Shown: positions 1 through 7,356 of the stretch, one piece after another
Numbering within the stretch: position 1 is the first letter of the stretch
How the letters are laid out: each line of letters starts with the position of its first letter
Assembly: GCA_002724505.1 (NCBI GenBank)
Contig: PBOV01000140.1
Location: 1-8,515 of the forward strand
Source: Rhodospirillaceae bacterium
GTDB lineage: Bacteria; Pseudomonadota; Alphaproteobacteria; MPNO01; UBA2964
DNA: 8,515 nucleotides
Reading direction: 5' to 3'
Program-made: the position numbers and the translations under genes
Notes under the pieces: model-generated
What the model saw: only the letters and a program-made list of their open reading frames with translations
Told to the model about the DNA's origin: nothing
Databases searched by the model: none

Positions 1-2072
1 ACGACATGAAGACGGAAGGTGAGGCCTTCCGATATTTTGAACTCACCTTTAGCAGCGCGCGGCATATCTGCTGTTGCGAATTCTGGATAAACACGATCCA
101 GTAAAAAATCCGGTCGAAATAGCCCAACCATAGCAAAGACTAATAAAATAGACTCAAACCATTTTAAACGGACAAACATCCACTGCTGGGTCAGCGAGCT
201 AAAACATAGAATGGCAACGAGAGAAACACAGAAAATCAAAATGCCTTGCCAAAAACTTGTCACGCCAATCAATAATAATTCGGTATTGAAAATAAAAACA
301 AACGGTAGGACAGCCGTCCGAATATCGTAAAAAAAAGATTGGACACCCGTCCTCATTGGGTCGGCACGAGAAATAGCCGACGCCGCAAAGGCCGCTAAGC
401 AAACCGGTGGAGTGGAGTCAGCAAGTAAGCCAAAGTAGAAAACAAAGAGATGCACGGCAATAAGGGGTAAAACCAGACCAGCAGCACTACCGAGTTCAAC
501 CAAAACTCCAGCCAATAGGGAGGCGACAACCAAATAATTTGCCGTTGTTGGCAGTCCCATGCCGAGAACAATACAAAGCATCGCTGTTAGTAAAAGTAAA
601 AGATACACGTTGCCGCCGGACAGGGCTTCAATAACTCCGACCATCGCGTTGTTGAGCCCGGTCGAAGAAACTGCTCCCACAATTATACCGGCCGATGCGA
701 TTGCAACAGCAACTCCAATCATGTTCTTGGAGCCGGCAACGAGACCATCGTAAATATCTCCTAAGCCAGCACAGACATTTTGTTTCAACCGAGCACCCTG
801 ACCACGCCCCCTAATTACCCGTTGGCCTATGATGATTACCATAATCACAACATTCGAATAAAATACTGCACTGCCAGCGGTCCAGCGTGCCACCATGAGT
901 AAATAGATAAGAACAAGGATCGGTGCGAGGAAGTGAAGACCTTGTTTGAAGGTAGTCCAGAAGATAGGAACCTCAGACCTTCCCAAACCCTTCAACCCAA
1001 GCTTTAAGGCTTCTAAATGGGATATATAAAGTAATGCGATATAGCTGATGACGGCTGGAATAAATGCCGCGACCACGACATCAAAATATGGAATACCAAT
1101 AGTTTCAGCGATAATAAAGGCTGCAGCCCCCATAATAGGAGGCATAATTTGACCATTTGTGGATGCCGCCACCTCGATCGCGCCCGCCTTTACGGCCGGT
1201 ATCCCGATCTTCTTCATTACTGGAATGGTGAAAGTTCCGGTAGTCACAACGTTTGCGATCGAAGAGCCTGAGATAGCACCATTCATCCCTGAAGCAAGAA
1301 TAGCCGCTTTCGCAGGCCCGCCGCGATAACGCCCTACCATAGCAAATGCCAAATCAAGAAAGTACTTTCCGGCGCCAGCTTTCTCTAAAAGTGCACCAAA
1401 CAAAACAAAAAGGAAGACAAAGCTAACGGATACATCAATGGGAATGCCAAAGATCGCTTCACCAGTAAGCCATTGATATCCGATTAAACGTTCGAGTGAG
1501 ACCCCCTTATGGGAAATAATATCTGGCATCGCTTGGCCAAAAATCGAAAATACAAAAAATACCGAACAAATAATTACCAGCGGCAAACCGATAACTCTTC
1601 TAGTAGCTTCCATCAAAAACAGGATGCCCAAACCACCAATGATCGCTTCGATTGGCACCGAAACTCCAAAAAAATCAATCTTCAAAAGAACTCCAACGCG
1701 CTTTGTAATTCCCTCCTGAGCTAAAAAAGGGTAAAGCGCACATAGACACGCCGTACAACCCAACAAAACGTCAACTATGGGTATACCAAATTTCTTATTG
1801 ACCTTTGTCTTTGGGAAAACAATGAAACAGAGTAAAAAGGCGAACCCAAGATGTACGGCCCGTGCTGGCACATCTACAATAATTCCAAAGTTAATCAAAA
1901 AGGGGAATGGTGAGGCGATCCAAAGCTGAAAAATTGCCCAGCTCAAAGCAAAGAAAATGAAAAATTTTCTACCTACCGGACCGTGATCTTGGGGCGAACC
2001 CTCAAACTTTTCCAAGACCGTTTGGGTATCAGGGATCTCTTTCGTTGGAGTATGCCCCGTCACTTCGGTCAT
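1..2072 (-). CDS. TRAP transporter fused 4TM/12TM permease, TAXI-associated (partial, C-terminus beyond left edge)
   Basis: This is the inner-membrane permease of a tripartite (TRAP) transporter, in which the small DctQ-like and large DctM-like subunits are fused. It would use an ion gradient to import the solute delivered by the TAXI receptor encoded just upstream. The frame is open from the ATG at 2070-2072 to the left edge, giving 690 codons with no stop. The start is supported by AGGA (2081-2084), 8 bases upstream. Residues 1-35 are hydrophilic and followed by many hydrophobic segments. Family-typical motifs include GMNGAISGSSIANVVTTG (262-279), STNGQIMPPIMGAAAF (304-319), GMGLPTTANY (504-513) and ADSTPP (551-556). 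The last roughly 40 visible residues look like the tail that follows the final membrane segment, so little is probably missing. Family assignment is firm; the substrate cannot be read from sequence. Confidence 0.93.
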   Translation of the reverse strand, partial: MTEVTGHTPTKEIPDTQTVLEKFEGSPQDHGPVGRKFFIFFALSWAIFQLWIASPFPFLINFGIIVDVPARAVHLGFAFLLCFIVFPKTKVNKKFGIPIVDVLLGCTACLCALYPFLAQEGITKRVGVLLKIDFFGVSVPIEAIIGGLGILFLMEATRRVIGLPLVIICSVFFVFSIFGQAMPDIISHKGVSLERLIGYQWLTGEAIFGIPIDVSVSFVFLFVLFGALLEKAGAGKYFLDLAFAMVGRYRGGPAKAAILASGMNGAISGSSIANVVTTGTFTIPVMKKIGIPAVKAGAIEVAASTNGQIMPPIMGAAAFIIAETIGIPYFDVVVAAFIPAVISYIALLYISHLEALKLGLKGLGRSEVPIFWTTFKQGLHFLAPILVLIYLLMVARWTAGSAVFYSNVVIMVIIIGQRVIRGRGQGARLKQNVCAGLGDIYDGLVAGSKNMIGVAVAIASAGIIVGAVSSTGLNNAMVGVIEALSGGNVYLLLLLTAMLCIVLGMGLPTTANYLVVASLLAGVLVELGSAAGLVLPLIAVHLFVFYFGLLADSTPPVCLAAFAASAISRADPMRTGVQSFFYDIRTAVLPFVFIFNTELLLIGVTSFWQGILIFCVSLVAILCFSSLTQQWMFVRLKWFESILLVFAMVGLFRPDFLLDRVYPEFATADMPRAAKGEFKISEGLTFRLHV

Positions 2073-2090
2073 TTTCTTTTTCCTGAAACG

Positions 2091-2126
2091 CAAAGCGGCG
2101 GGCGCCTGTTTGCGCCCGCCGCCTTG
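2091..2126 (-). promoter_or_regulatory. GC-rich intercistronic hairpin between TAXI receptor and TRAP permease
   Basis: The arms 2095-2105 (GCGGCGGGCGC) and 2112-2122 (GCGCCCGCCGC) are perfect reverse complements of 11 bases around a 6-base loop. After one mismatch (2094/2123), three more pairs form (2091-2093 with 2124-2126). In the transcript the hairpin begins about 16 bases after the receptor stop codon and ends shortly before the permease ribosome binding site. Only broken T runs (TTTGCGTTT) follow it, so it is a poor full terminator. The likely role, by analogy with hairpins between binding-protein and permease genes, is to stabilise the upstream receptor mRNA or to terminate partially, so that receptor exceeds permease. 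The structure is seen directly; the role is inferred. Confidence 0.8.
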
Positions 2127-2141
2127 AATCCCCTAATTGGT

Positions 2142-3134
2142 TTATTTCCAGCCCTTCTCTTTGTAGTATTTCAACGCACCCTTATGCAATGGAGCAGAAA
2201 GGCCATCGCTAATCATGCGTTTCGGATCAAGATTCCGAAAAGCCGGGTGCAACTTTCTAAAATCATCAAGATTTTCCATGACGGCACGAGTGACTTCGTA
2301 AACTGTCTTCTCATCAACATCAGAACTAGTTACAAATGTCGCCATTACGCCAAACGTAGTCACGTTTGAGGTTGTAGTTTTGTAAGTCCCCTTAGGAATA
2401 GTTGCCCAAGCATAGTAAGGGCGCTCCTTAACAAGACCGGTCGCCATTTTATTATTAAAATTCACGATTTTTGCTCCGCAGCCATCAGTTGCAACTGATA
2501 CGCCAGCATTAGGAACGCCAACTGTGTAGATAAATGCGTCGATCTTTCCGTCACATAATGCTTTAGATTGCTCAGAAGAAGTTAGTTCGGTTGCTGCTTT
2601 GAAGGCACTTTTTTTCCAACCAGCACGTTTCATCAGGAATTCCATTGTTCCACGTTGTCCGGACCCTGGATTACCGATGTTAACGCGTTTTCCCTTCAAG
2701 CTATTCCACCCGGAAATTCCCGATTTACCTCCAGCAATGATATGCAGCGGTTCTGGATGTACAGAAAATACTGCGCGAACCTTTTTGTAGGCTTTCCCTT
2801 TCCATGGACCACCACTGCCATTGTAGGCATGATGTTGCCAATCGGACTGGGCAACACCAAAGTCCAATTCACCAGCTTTTATCTGACCAATATTATAGTT
2901 TGACCCGCCAGTCGAAGGTGCGGAACACCGAATTCCATGCTTACGACCTTTTTTACGTCCTTCGGCGGCTTCCTTATGAACCAAGCGGCAAACGGCATTG
3001 CCCACCTGGAAATAAACACCGGTTGGTCCACCGGTACCAATAGAAATAAACCGCTTTTTGCTTGCAGCGTCAGCTGTTGCCGCTAGGCCTAGAGCTAACA
3101 CACAAGTCAACCCAGAGAATAGAACACGTTTCAT
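2142..3134 (-). CDS. TAXI family TRAP transporter solute-binding receptor
   Basis: This is a periplasmic solute receptor of the TAXI (TRAP-associated extracytoplasmic immunogenic) family, which captures a solute and hands it to the fused permease encoded 69 bases downstream. The 330-residue length is normal for the family. Residues 1-23 form a signal peptide: MKR, a hydrophobic core, then an Ala-Asp-Ala cleavage site after A23. The mature protein opens with the family hallmark SIGTGGPTGVYFQVGNAVCR (31-50). STGGSNYNI (74-82), GELDFGVAQSDW (88-99) and NIGNPGSGQRGT (152-163) also match the family. Residues 54-69 form a strongly basic stretch. Four cysteines remain in the mature chain (50, 70, 194, 218) and could form two disulfides. 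The start is supported by a strong ribosome binding site. Known TAXI ligands are mostly organic acids or amino acids, but no ligand can be assigned here. Confidence 0.95.
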   Translation of the reverse strand: MKRVLFSGLTCVLALGLAATADAASKKRFISIGTGGPTGVYFQVGNAVCRLVHKEAAEGRKKGRKHGIRCSAPSTGGSNYNIGQIKAGELDFGVAQSDWQHHAYNGSGGPWKGKAYKKVRAVFSVHPEPLHIIAGGKSGISGWNSLKGKRVNIGNPGSGQRGTMEFLMKRAGWKKSAFKAATELTSSEQSKALCDGKIDAFIYTVGVPNAGVSVATDGCGAKIVNFNNKMATGLVKERPYYAWATIPKGTYKTTTSNVTTFGVMATFVTSSDVDEKTVYEVTRAVMENLDDFRKLHPAFRNLDPKRMISDGLSAPLHKGALKYYKEKGWK

Positions 3135-3141
3135 GGGTAAT

Positions 3142-3149
3142 CCCTCCCT
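3142..3149 (-). promoter_or_regulatory. Strong ribosome binding site of the TAXI receptor gene
   Basis: The minus strand reads AGGGAGGG, 7 bases before the ATG at 3132-3134. It is the strongest Shine-Dalgarno match among the five starts visible in the window and fixes the start of the receptor. This fits a receptor made in excess over its permease. Confidence 0.75.
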
Positions 3150-3327
3150 TTTCTAAAAATCAAAGTTAAGCTGGACTTCGCAGATCATCTCCCCCAATCG
3201 GATGCTGAGCCAGCCATCATACTGAAATATCGTCCCTCATCATTTTTTTCTGACGAAATTCTATCCCAATATAACAATCTCCTAACCATGCCCGGACCGG
3301 CCTAGAAGAGTCAATTGGCTTGAAAAA

Positions 3328-3355
3328 ATTATAATTTTGCGTTGCCAACCATCAA
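3328..3355 (-). promoter_or_regulatory. Candidate sigma-70 promoter for the TAXI-TRAP genes
   Basis: On the minus strand a perfect TATAAT -10 box (3328-3333) lies 16 bases from a TTGATG -35 box (3350-3355), which matches 4 of 6 consensus positions. It sits in the 252-base spacer (3135-3386) between the UbiD stop and the receptor start. It would give a leader of roughly 185 bases. That leader contains a small hairpin with one bulged base (3201-3218), but no riboswitch class was recognised. The TATAAT lies inside a 14-base AT palindrome (3325-3338), so part of the match could be chance. If real, the transporter can be transcribed separately from the enzymes upstream. Confidence 0.45.
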
Positions 3356-3386
3356 TCTTCTCAATTAATACGGCAAGAATAACCCT

Positions 3387-4985
3387 TTAGCTTCGAGTTT
3401 TTGGAGGGTTAGCTGCGAACTCAGAGTTAGTAAGGCAAAACTTTCCAACTTTATCCTGCCAAAGCTCTTCCGCTTTGTGAATAGTCCCCAGGGCACGCGC
3501 AACTGACTGGAAGCCGTCACTCGAAAACTTCTCAGCTAATTCCGCAAAATAGAGCGGTTGTTCTTTAATAGCCGCACGAATTTTATCAGCCAGTACCAAA
3601 ATCTGCTCCTCAGAAATTTCTGCGGCGGCAACCTTCGGGGGGGCATCGCCTAACATGTCTTCTAAATTTACCTTATCAGCATAGGCATAGGTTATTCTTT
3701 CAAAACGTTCGCGCGGCAATTCATCACTGATTGTGGCATCAATTCCCATTTTCGATGTGGTTGGAATTTTACCTGGTGTTATCATCAAGCTTGGATCAAG
3801 CGGTTTTGAACGTGCTCCAGATATAATTGTGACGTCACGATCCGCCTGCACGCGCGTGGCTATCGCCCATTCGACATCCATACCATCAAAAACATCAATA
3901 TCTTCATCCACCACTACCACATGTTTCATATCAGCAACCGACAGCGCCGCTAAAATTGCATTCTTACCGTCACCGGGTAGCGGCTTAACCGCGACGATTG
4001 CGTGCCAATGGCAGCAGCCGCCTGGCGTAATATTGACCGCCGTCACCTGGACACCAGCCTCATGCAATGCTCGCCGCACCGCTGCCTCATAAATTGGTCC
4101 ACTCGGCCAAATATTTTCCCACGGCATATGAAGGGCGTAATACATCGGGTTTTTGCGCATGGATATTGCTTTAATCCTAACCAAGGGGTTCCAGTGCAGA
4201 CCACCCATGAGGCGCGTAAACTCACCAAATCGTCCTTCTGGTTTAGTCCAGCCGGTAGGAAGCAACTCTGCTTCAAGAACAATTTCAGCATCTGCGATAC
4301 AAGGCGTGCTGATTGTCTTACATGGTGTCAACTCAACCGCCTCCCCAAGCATACCGCCGGCCATCGCAACTTCATCAACACCAGGCGCCGCTTTGAAACA
4401 TCCGGTAATCAGTGCTGAGGGGTGCGTTCCAATATTAACTGAAATCGGAAGGGGCTCGCCTTTAGCAAAGGCTTTTTCTGCGAGCTTTCGAAGATTATTT
4501 GGAGTAACAACATCGATACCAGTGGTATTCCGGTCTTTCACAAGCATCCTATAAATACCGGCATTGAGGCCCAAATCAGGATCCTCGGCGAGCGTGATCC
4601 CCGCAGTCATCATGGGGCCACCATCTCGAACCGAAAAGAGCGGCACAGGCATACTATAAAGATCGACATCCTCACCCTCTACAAAGATTTCTCGTGCCGG
4701 TCCAGAATTGACAATACGCGGCGGAATAGGTCTATCAATACCTGCGCGAAGCCGTCCCTCAATTTCATTGAATTCGCATCCCATAGCGATAGCCAATCTG
4801 TCACGACTATTTGTCAAACCAGAGACAACTGGCATGTCATAGCCAATAACGTTACTGAAAATCAGCGCTGTTTCAGATTGATCGACTAATGCCGCAATAT
4901 GCCGAATATCTGTTGGTTTAGTGATTTCTCGGATTTGTCCGGCTGTCCGGAGATCCTCGACAAATTGCCTAAAGCTGGTTGACAT
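3387..4985 (-). CDS. UbiD-family prenylated-FMN decarboxylase with C-terminal extension
   Basis: This is a cytoplasmic UbiD-type enzyme, expected to decarboxylate (or reversibly carboxylate) an aromatic, heteroaromatic or alpha,beta-unsaturated acid using prenylated FMN from a UbiX partner, which is not in this window. It has 532 residues. By motif spacing against fungal Fdc1, recalled from memory, N141 and R146 in NAGIYR match N168 and R173, E205 matches the metal-binding E233, and E250 and E255 in EGRFGE match the catalytic E277 and E282. The position expected for the third metal ligand (H191) falls at N163/N164 in TPNNL, with no histidine nearby. A CCHWH cluster (324-328) is distinctive. 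Residues from about 455 to 532 extend the usual core and look helical. The ATG at 4983-4985 has a weak GGAA upstream. The gene follows the GMC gene by 88 bases with no clear terminator. Family is sure, substrate unknown. Confidence 0.93.
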   Translation of the reverse strand: MSTSFRQFVEDLRTAGQIREITKPTDIRHIAALVDQSETALIFSNVIGYDMPVVSGLTNSRDRLAIAMGCEFNEIEGRLRAGIDRPIPPRIVNSGPAREIFVEGEDVDLYSMPVPLFSVRDGGPMMTAGITLAEDPDLGLNAGIYRMLVKDRNTTGIDVVTPNNLRKLAEKAFAKGEPLPISVNIGTHPSALITGCFKAAPGVDEVAMAGGMLGEAVELTPCKTISTPCIADAEIVLEAELLPTGWTKPEGRFGEFTRLMGGLHWNPLVRIKAISMRKNPMYYALHMPWENIWPSGPIYEAAVRRALHEAGVQVTAVNITPGGCCHWHAIVAVKPLPGDGKNAILAALSVADMKHVVVVDEDIDVFDGMDVEWAIATRVQADRDVTIISGARSKPLDPSLMITPGKIPTTSKMGIDATISDELPRERFERITYAYADKVNLEDMLGDAPPKVAAAEISEEQILVLADKIRAAIKEQPLYFAELAEKFSSDGFQSVARALGTIHKAEELWQDKVGKFCLTNSEFAANPPKTRS

Positions 4986-5073
4986 AATTTATTTTCCGGT
5001 TTGGGTAAATAGTTGGGCGGGAACGTAACACTCACTCCACAGAGCGACAACCGCATGGCATTGTGGATTTATT

Positions 5074-6771
5074 TTAACCACTCATGACTGAATCAGCGAC
5101 TTTCTCTGCGCACATAATCGTTGGAATATTGGTGTTTGCGCGTGGCACGCAGGGGAAAATTGAAGCATCGCAAACTCTCAAACCCCTCGCGCCAAAAACA
5201 TGCCCCTCATTATCAACTACAGCCATGGGGTCATCAGAACGTCCCATCCGACATGTACCTGAAGGGTGCCAACATCCCGAGACGCCGTCCTTTATCCATT
5301 CTTCCATCGCCACTTCATCTGCCAATAATCCCTTAAGGGTGACCCCCTGAGTTATGAATCCGTGAATTGCCGCTCGCCGCACTGGCCCCGGCATATCCAT
5401 AAGAAAACCTAAAACGGACGTCAGTATCTTATTTTTTGTCGTGACGGCACCAATTCGACGAACCCTCTCGGAATAGTTGGAAGGAAATGGATCAGAGGCA
5501 ATATCTTCCATAGCGGGATCAGCGAACAAGTTTGCTAAACGTGTGATGGCGTCCTTTAGTCTCTCCAGATCACGACGATCAGACAATAAATTAAAAGAAA
5601 CGTCGGGCTCCGCAAATGGATCAGCCGATGTTAATTCAACTGTACCTCGGGAGTAGGGCTTGTTGCACCACAACAAAAAGGAACCGAGCCTTTGGCCAAC
5701 CGGGTGCCAACCAGATTTTGCGCTAGCTGAAACATACATGTCTTGCGCACCGCAACCTTCGATTCCCGAACTGTAACGAAATGCTATCTGAGCGTGTCCA
5801 CGACCAGTTTCTAGTAGCCTAGACCCTGAGTGAAGATAAGACGACACTGCTATCGTCGGATGTTCGTTGAGGTTCATTCCGACACCGGGACGGTCTGAGA
5901 CCACGTCAATTCCATGATCACGCAAATGGCCTCCGCGGCCGACACCGGATCGCATCAATATTGGGGGTGTATGTAAGGCACCAGACGACAGAATAACCTC
6001 ATTAGCCAAAACCGTTTGAGCTTTTCCATTCTTCTGAATGCGGACCCCTGTCACTTGAATACCCTCAAACAAGACCGACTCGACATGAGTTTCAGACCAA
6101 ATATGTAAATTTGTGCGTTTTCTAACGCTAGGGTTAAGATAGCCCATGGCTGCAGATTGGCGGTGGTCGTCAGGGTGATTAGAAATTGATGTAGGAAACC
6201 AGCCATCGACAAAGGACCCATTCTGATCATCTTGACGCTGAAAACCGGCATTTTCTAACACCCGAGTTGCCGCGTGAGAAAAACCGCACCATTGATCTTC
6301 CTTAACTCGTCGGATAGTTATGGGGCCACTCTTCCCATGCAATTCGCCGTCAAAGTCCTGGTCGGATTCTAGTTTCTTAAAATAGGGTAGCACTTCATCC
6401 CAACCCCAACCGTCGGCTCCAAGCTCTACCCATTCATCATAATCTTCAGGTGACCCTCGGTTAGCCATCTGTGCATTAATACTAGAGCCCCCGCCAATGA
6501 CACGTGCCTGCTCCATAAATCGTAACGGTGTTTCACCCGACCAATTGCTATTGTTTTCCGCCTGGCGGACTTTAAGCTTTGACCAGTGATAAGAGGGATT
6601 AAATGATGCACCCATCGCATAAGAAGAACGAATATCCGCAGGCTCATCACCTGGCTCAAAGTCCTTACCTGCCTCTATTAACAACACCTTGTTACTAAGA
6701 TTCTCGGACAAACGACTTGCAAGAACGCATCCTGCAGAGCCACCTCCGGCAATGATAAAATCATATTTCAT
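5074..6771 (-). CDS. GMC family FAD-dependent oxidoreductase (choline dehydrogenase / HMF oxidase-like)
   Basis: This flavoenzyme oxidises an alcohol (or hydrated aldehyde), passing electrons to oxygen or a quinone-type acceptor; it has no signal peptide and is probably cytoplasmic. I chose the ATG at 6769-6771, giving 565 residues, because the FAD-binding strand and glycine motif begin at once (KYDFIIAGGGSAG, residues 2-14; E33 would bind the ribose). A TTG ten codons further up (6799-6801) only adds an atypical tail. The ribosome binding site is weak either way. GMC signature 1 lies around residues 89-100 (ARVIGGGSSINA) and signature 2 at 263-278 (SGALHTPPILMRSGVG). The catalytic pair is H502 in CWHPSGTCRMG and N548 in ANTNIPT, the His-Asn type found in choline oxidase and HMF oxidase. 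Length is family-typical. It starts 50 bases after the DUF454 gene and precedes the UbiD gene, suggesting one transcript. The substrate is not determinable. Confidence 0.94.
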   Translation of the reverse strand: MKYDFIIAGGGSAGCVLASRLSENLSNKVLLIEAGKDFEPGDEPADIRSSYAMGASFNPSYHWSKLKVRQAENNSNWSGETPLRFMEQARVIGGGSSINAQMANRGSPEDYDEWVELGADGWGWDEVLPYFKKLESDQDFDGELHGKSGPITIRRVKEDQWCGFSHAATRVLENAGFQRQDDQNGSFVDGWFPTSISNHPDDHRQSAAMGYLNPSVRKRTNLHIWSETHVESVLFEGIQVTGVRIQKNGKAQTVLANEVILSSGALHTPPILMRSGVGRGGHLRDHGIDVVSDRPGVGMNLNEHPTIAVSSYLHSGSRLLETGRGHAQIAFRYSSGIEGCGAQDMYVSASAKSGWHPVGQRLGSFLLWCNKPYSRGTVELTSADPFAEPDVSFNLLSDRRDLERLKDAITRLANLFADPAMEDIASDPFPSNYSERVRRIGAVTTKNKILTSVLGFLMDMPGPVRRAAIHGFITQGVTLKGLLADEVAMEEWIKDGVSGCWHPSGTCRMGRSDDPMAVVDNEGHVFGARGLRVCDASIFPCVPRANTNIPTIMCAEKVADSVMSG

Positions 6772-6821
6772 AATTATTTCAGGATGCCAGAAGGCTCTCA
6801 AATTGCAAGGGGCTGAAACAG

Positions 6822-7232
6822 CTACTTAGGTCTGTTAGGTCGGGTGATTATAAAAATTGCTGACGGTATCAAAAACACGCCAACAATTGTAGGGAGCACC
6901 CAATCATCCGCGATGCCAAAAAAAATCCAAAGAAAACTCACAGCCATCGTCACAATTGCTATGAATTTCACTCGAACGGTTATTACCCTGTGCTGGTGCC
7001 AATCACGCAATGACTGACCAAATTTTGGGTGATTGTATAACCAGTTATGAAATTTTTTCGATGTTTTAGAGAAGGCCCACAGGGCCACCAACAAAAATGG
7101 AGTGGTTGGAATTCCCGGCACGAACACACCAATAAAACCAAGAGAAACAGCCAGCCAACCAAGCGATAAAAGAAATGGACGGGTCAAGCGCCTAGTTAGG
7201 GTGACATTTTGCTTCTTATTGTCTTGGTTCAT
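6822..7232 (-). CDS. YbaN/DUF454 family inner-membrane protein
   Basis: This is a small 136-residue integral membrane protein of the DUF454 family (E. coli YbaN), whose biochemical function is not established. The family core is clear: LGFIGVFVPGIPTTPFLLVA (31-50), then WAFSKTSKKFHNWLYNHPKFG (52-72, an amphipathic segment after the first hydrophobic pair), and K89 ahead of the second hydrophobic half. Predicted membrane segments are roughly 20-40, 42-55, 90-106 and 112-130. Both ends are basic and hydrophilic. The ATG at 7230-7232 has only a weak purine run upstream. The gene is 50 bases upstream of the GMC gene on the same strand, so co-transcription is likely, though no functional link between the two is known. 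Family assignment rests on the PGxPTTPF motif and the order of segments. Confidence 0.9.
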   Translation of the reverse strand: MNQDNKKQNVTLTRRLTRPFLLSLGWLAVSLGFIGVFVPGIPTTPFLLVALWAFSKTSKKFHNWLYNHPKFGQSLRDWHQHRVITVRVKFIAIVTMAVSFLWIFFGIADDWVLPTIVGVFLIPSAIFIITRPNRPK

Positions 7233-7262
7233 TGGCCCAGTGGGTTCTAAGTTTTTATAATT

Positions 7263-7298
7263 AAAAAAATTAAAATTTCTAAAATTCTTAGAAATTTT
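7263..7298 (-). terminator. AT-only hairpin with T run downstream of the MFS gene
   Basis: Arms 7272-7282 and 7288-7298 are perfect 11-base reverse complements (AAAATTTCTAA / TTAGAAATTTT) around a 5-base loop. On the minus strand the stem is followed, after two A residues, by seven T residues (7269 to 7263). This is the layout of an intrinsic terminator about 58 bases past the MFS stop codon. The stem has only one G-C pair, so it would be weak; it could instead be a dyad operator or part of an AT-rich promoter for the DUF454 gene, which begins at 7232. A poor -10-like TATAAA (7254-7259) lies between the two. Confidence 0.5.
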
Positions 7299-7356
7299 CT
7301 CAACAACCTGTAAAATTATCTGCTTTAGACCTTAATAAGACGATACCCACGCCTAC

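Noticed and set aside
199..402. Short minus-strand frame of 67 codons within the permease
   Set aside because: It is in a different frame inside the DctM-like half of the permease, which is open and conserved there.
1983..2369. Plus-strand open frame of 128 codons
   Set aside because: It lies antisense over the start of the permease, the hairpin and the end of the receptor, resembles no family, and has no ribosome binding site I could support.
3325..3338. 14-base AT palindrome followed by T residues, considered as a terminator for the UbiD gene
   Set aside because: It is a continuous palindrome with no loop and no G-C pairs, so it cannot form a useful terminator stem; it is better explained as part of the candidate promoter.
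4002..4554. Two overlapping plus-strand open frames opposite the UbiD gene
   Set aside because: They are antisense to a conserved enzyme, and their translations look like reverse-frame noise without domain features.
4986..5073. Spacer between GMC and UbiD genes, examined for a promoter, terminator or small gene
   Set aside because: Only a loose CCACA/TGTGG pairing with a 20-base loop was found, and no convincing -35/-10 pair.
6772..6801. TTG-initiated N-terminal extension of the GMC oxidoreductase
   Set aside because: It adds ten residues before the FAD-binding strand, has no better ribosome binding site, and family members begin within a few residues of the glycine motif.
6812..6822. Small GCTG/CAGC hairpin at the DUF454 stop
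   Set aside because: Only four pairs, no T run and overlapping the stop codon; expected by chance.
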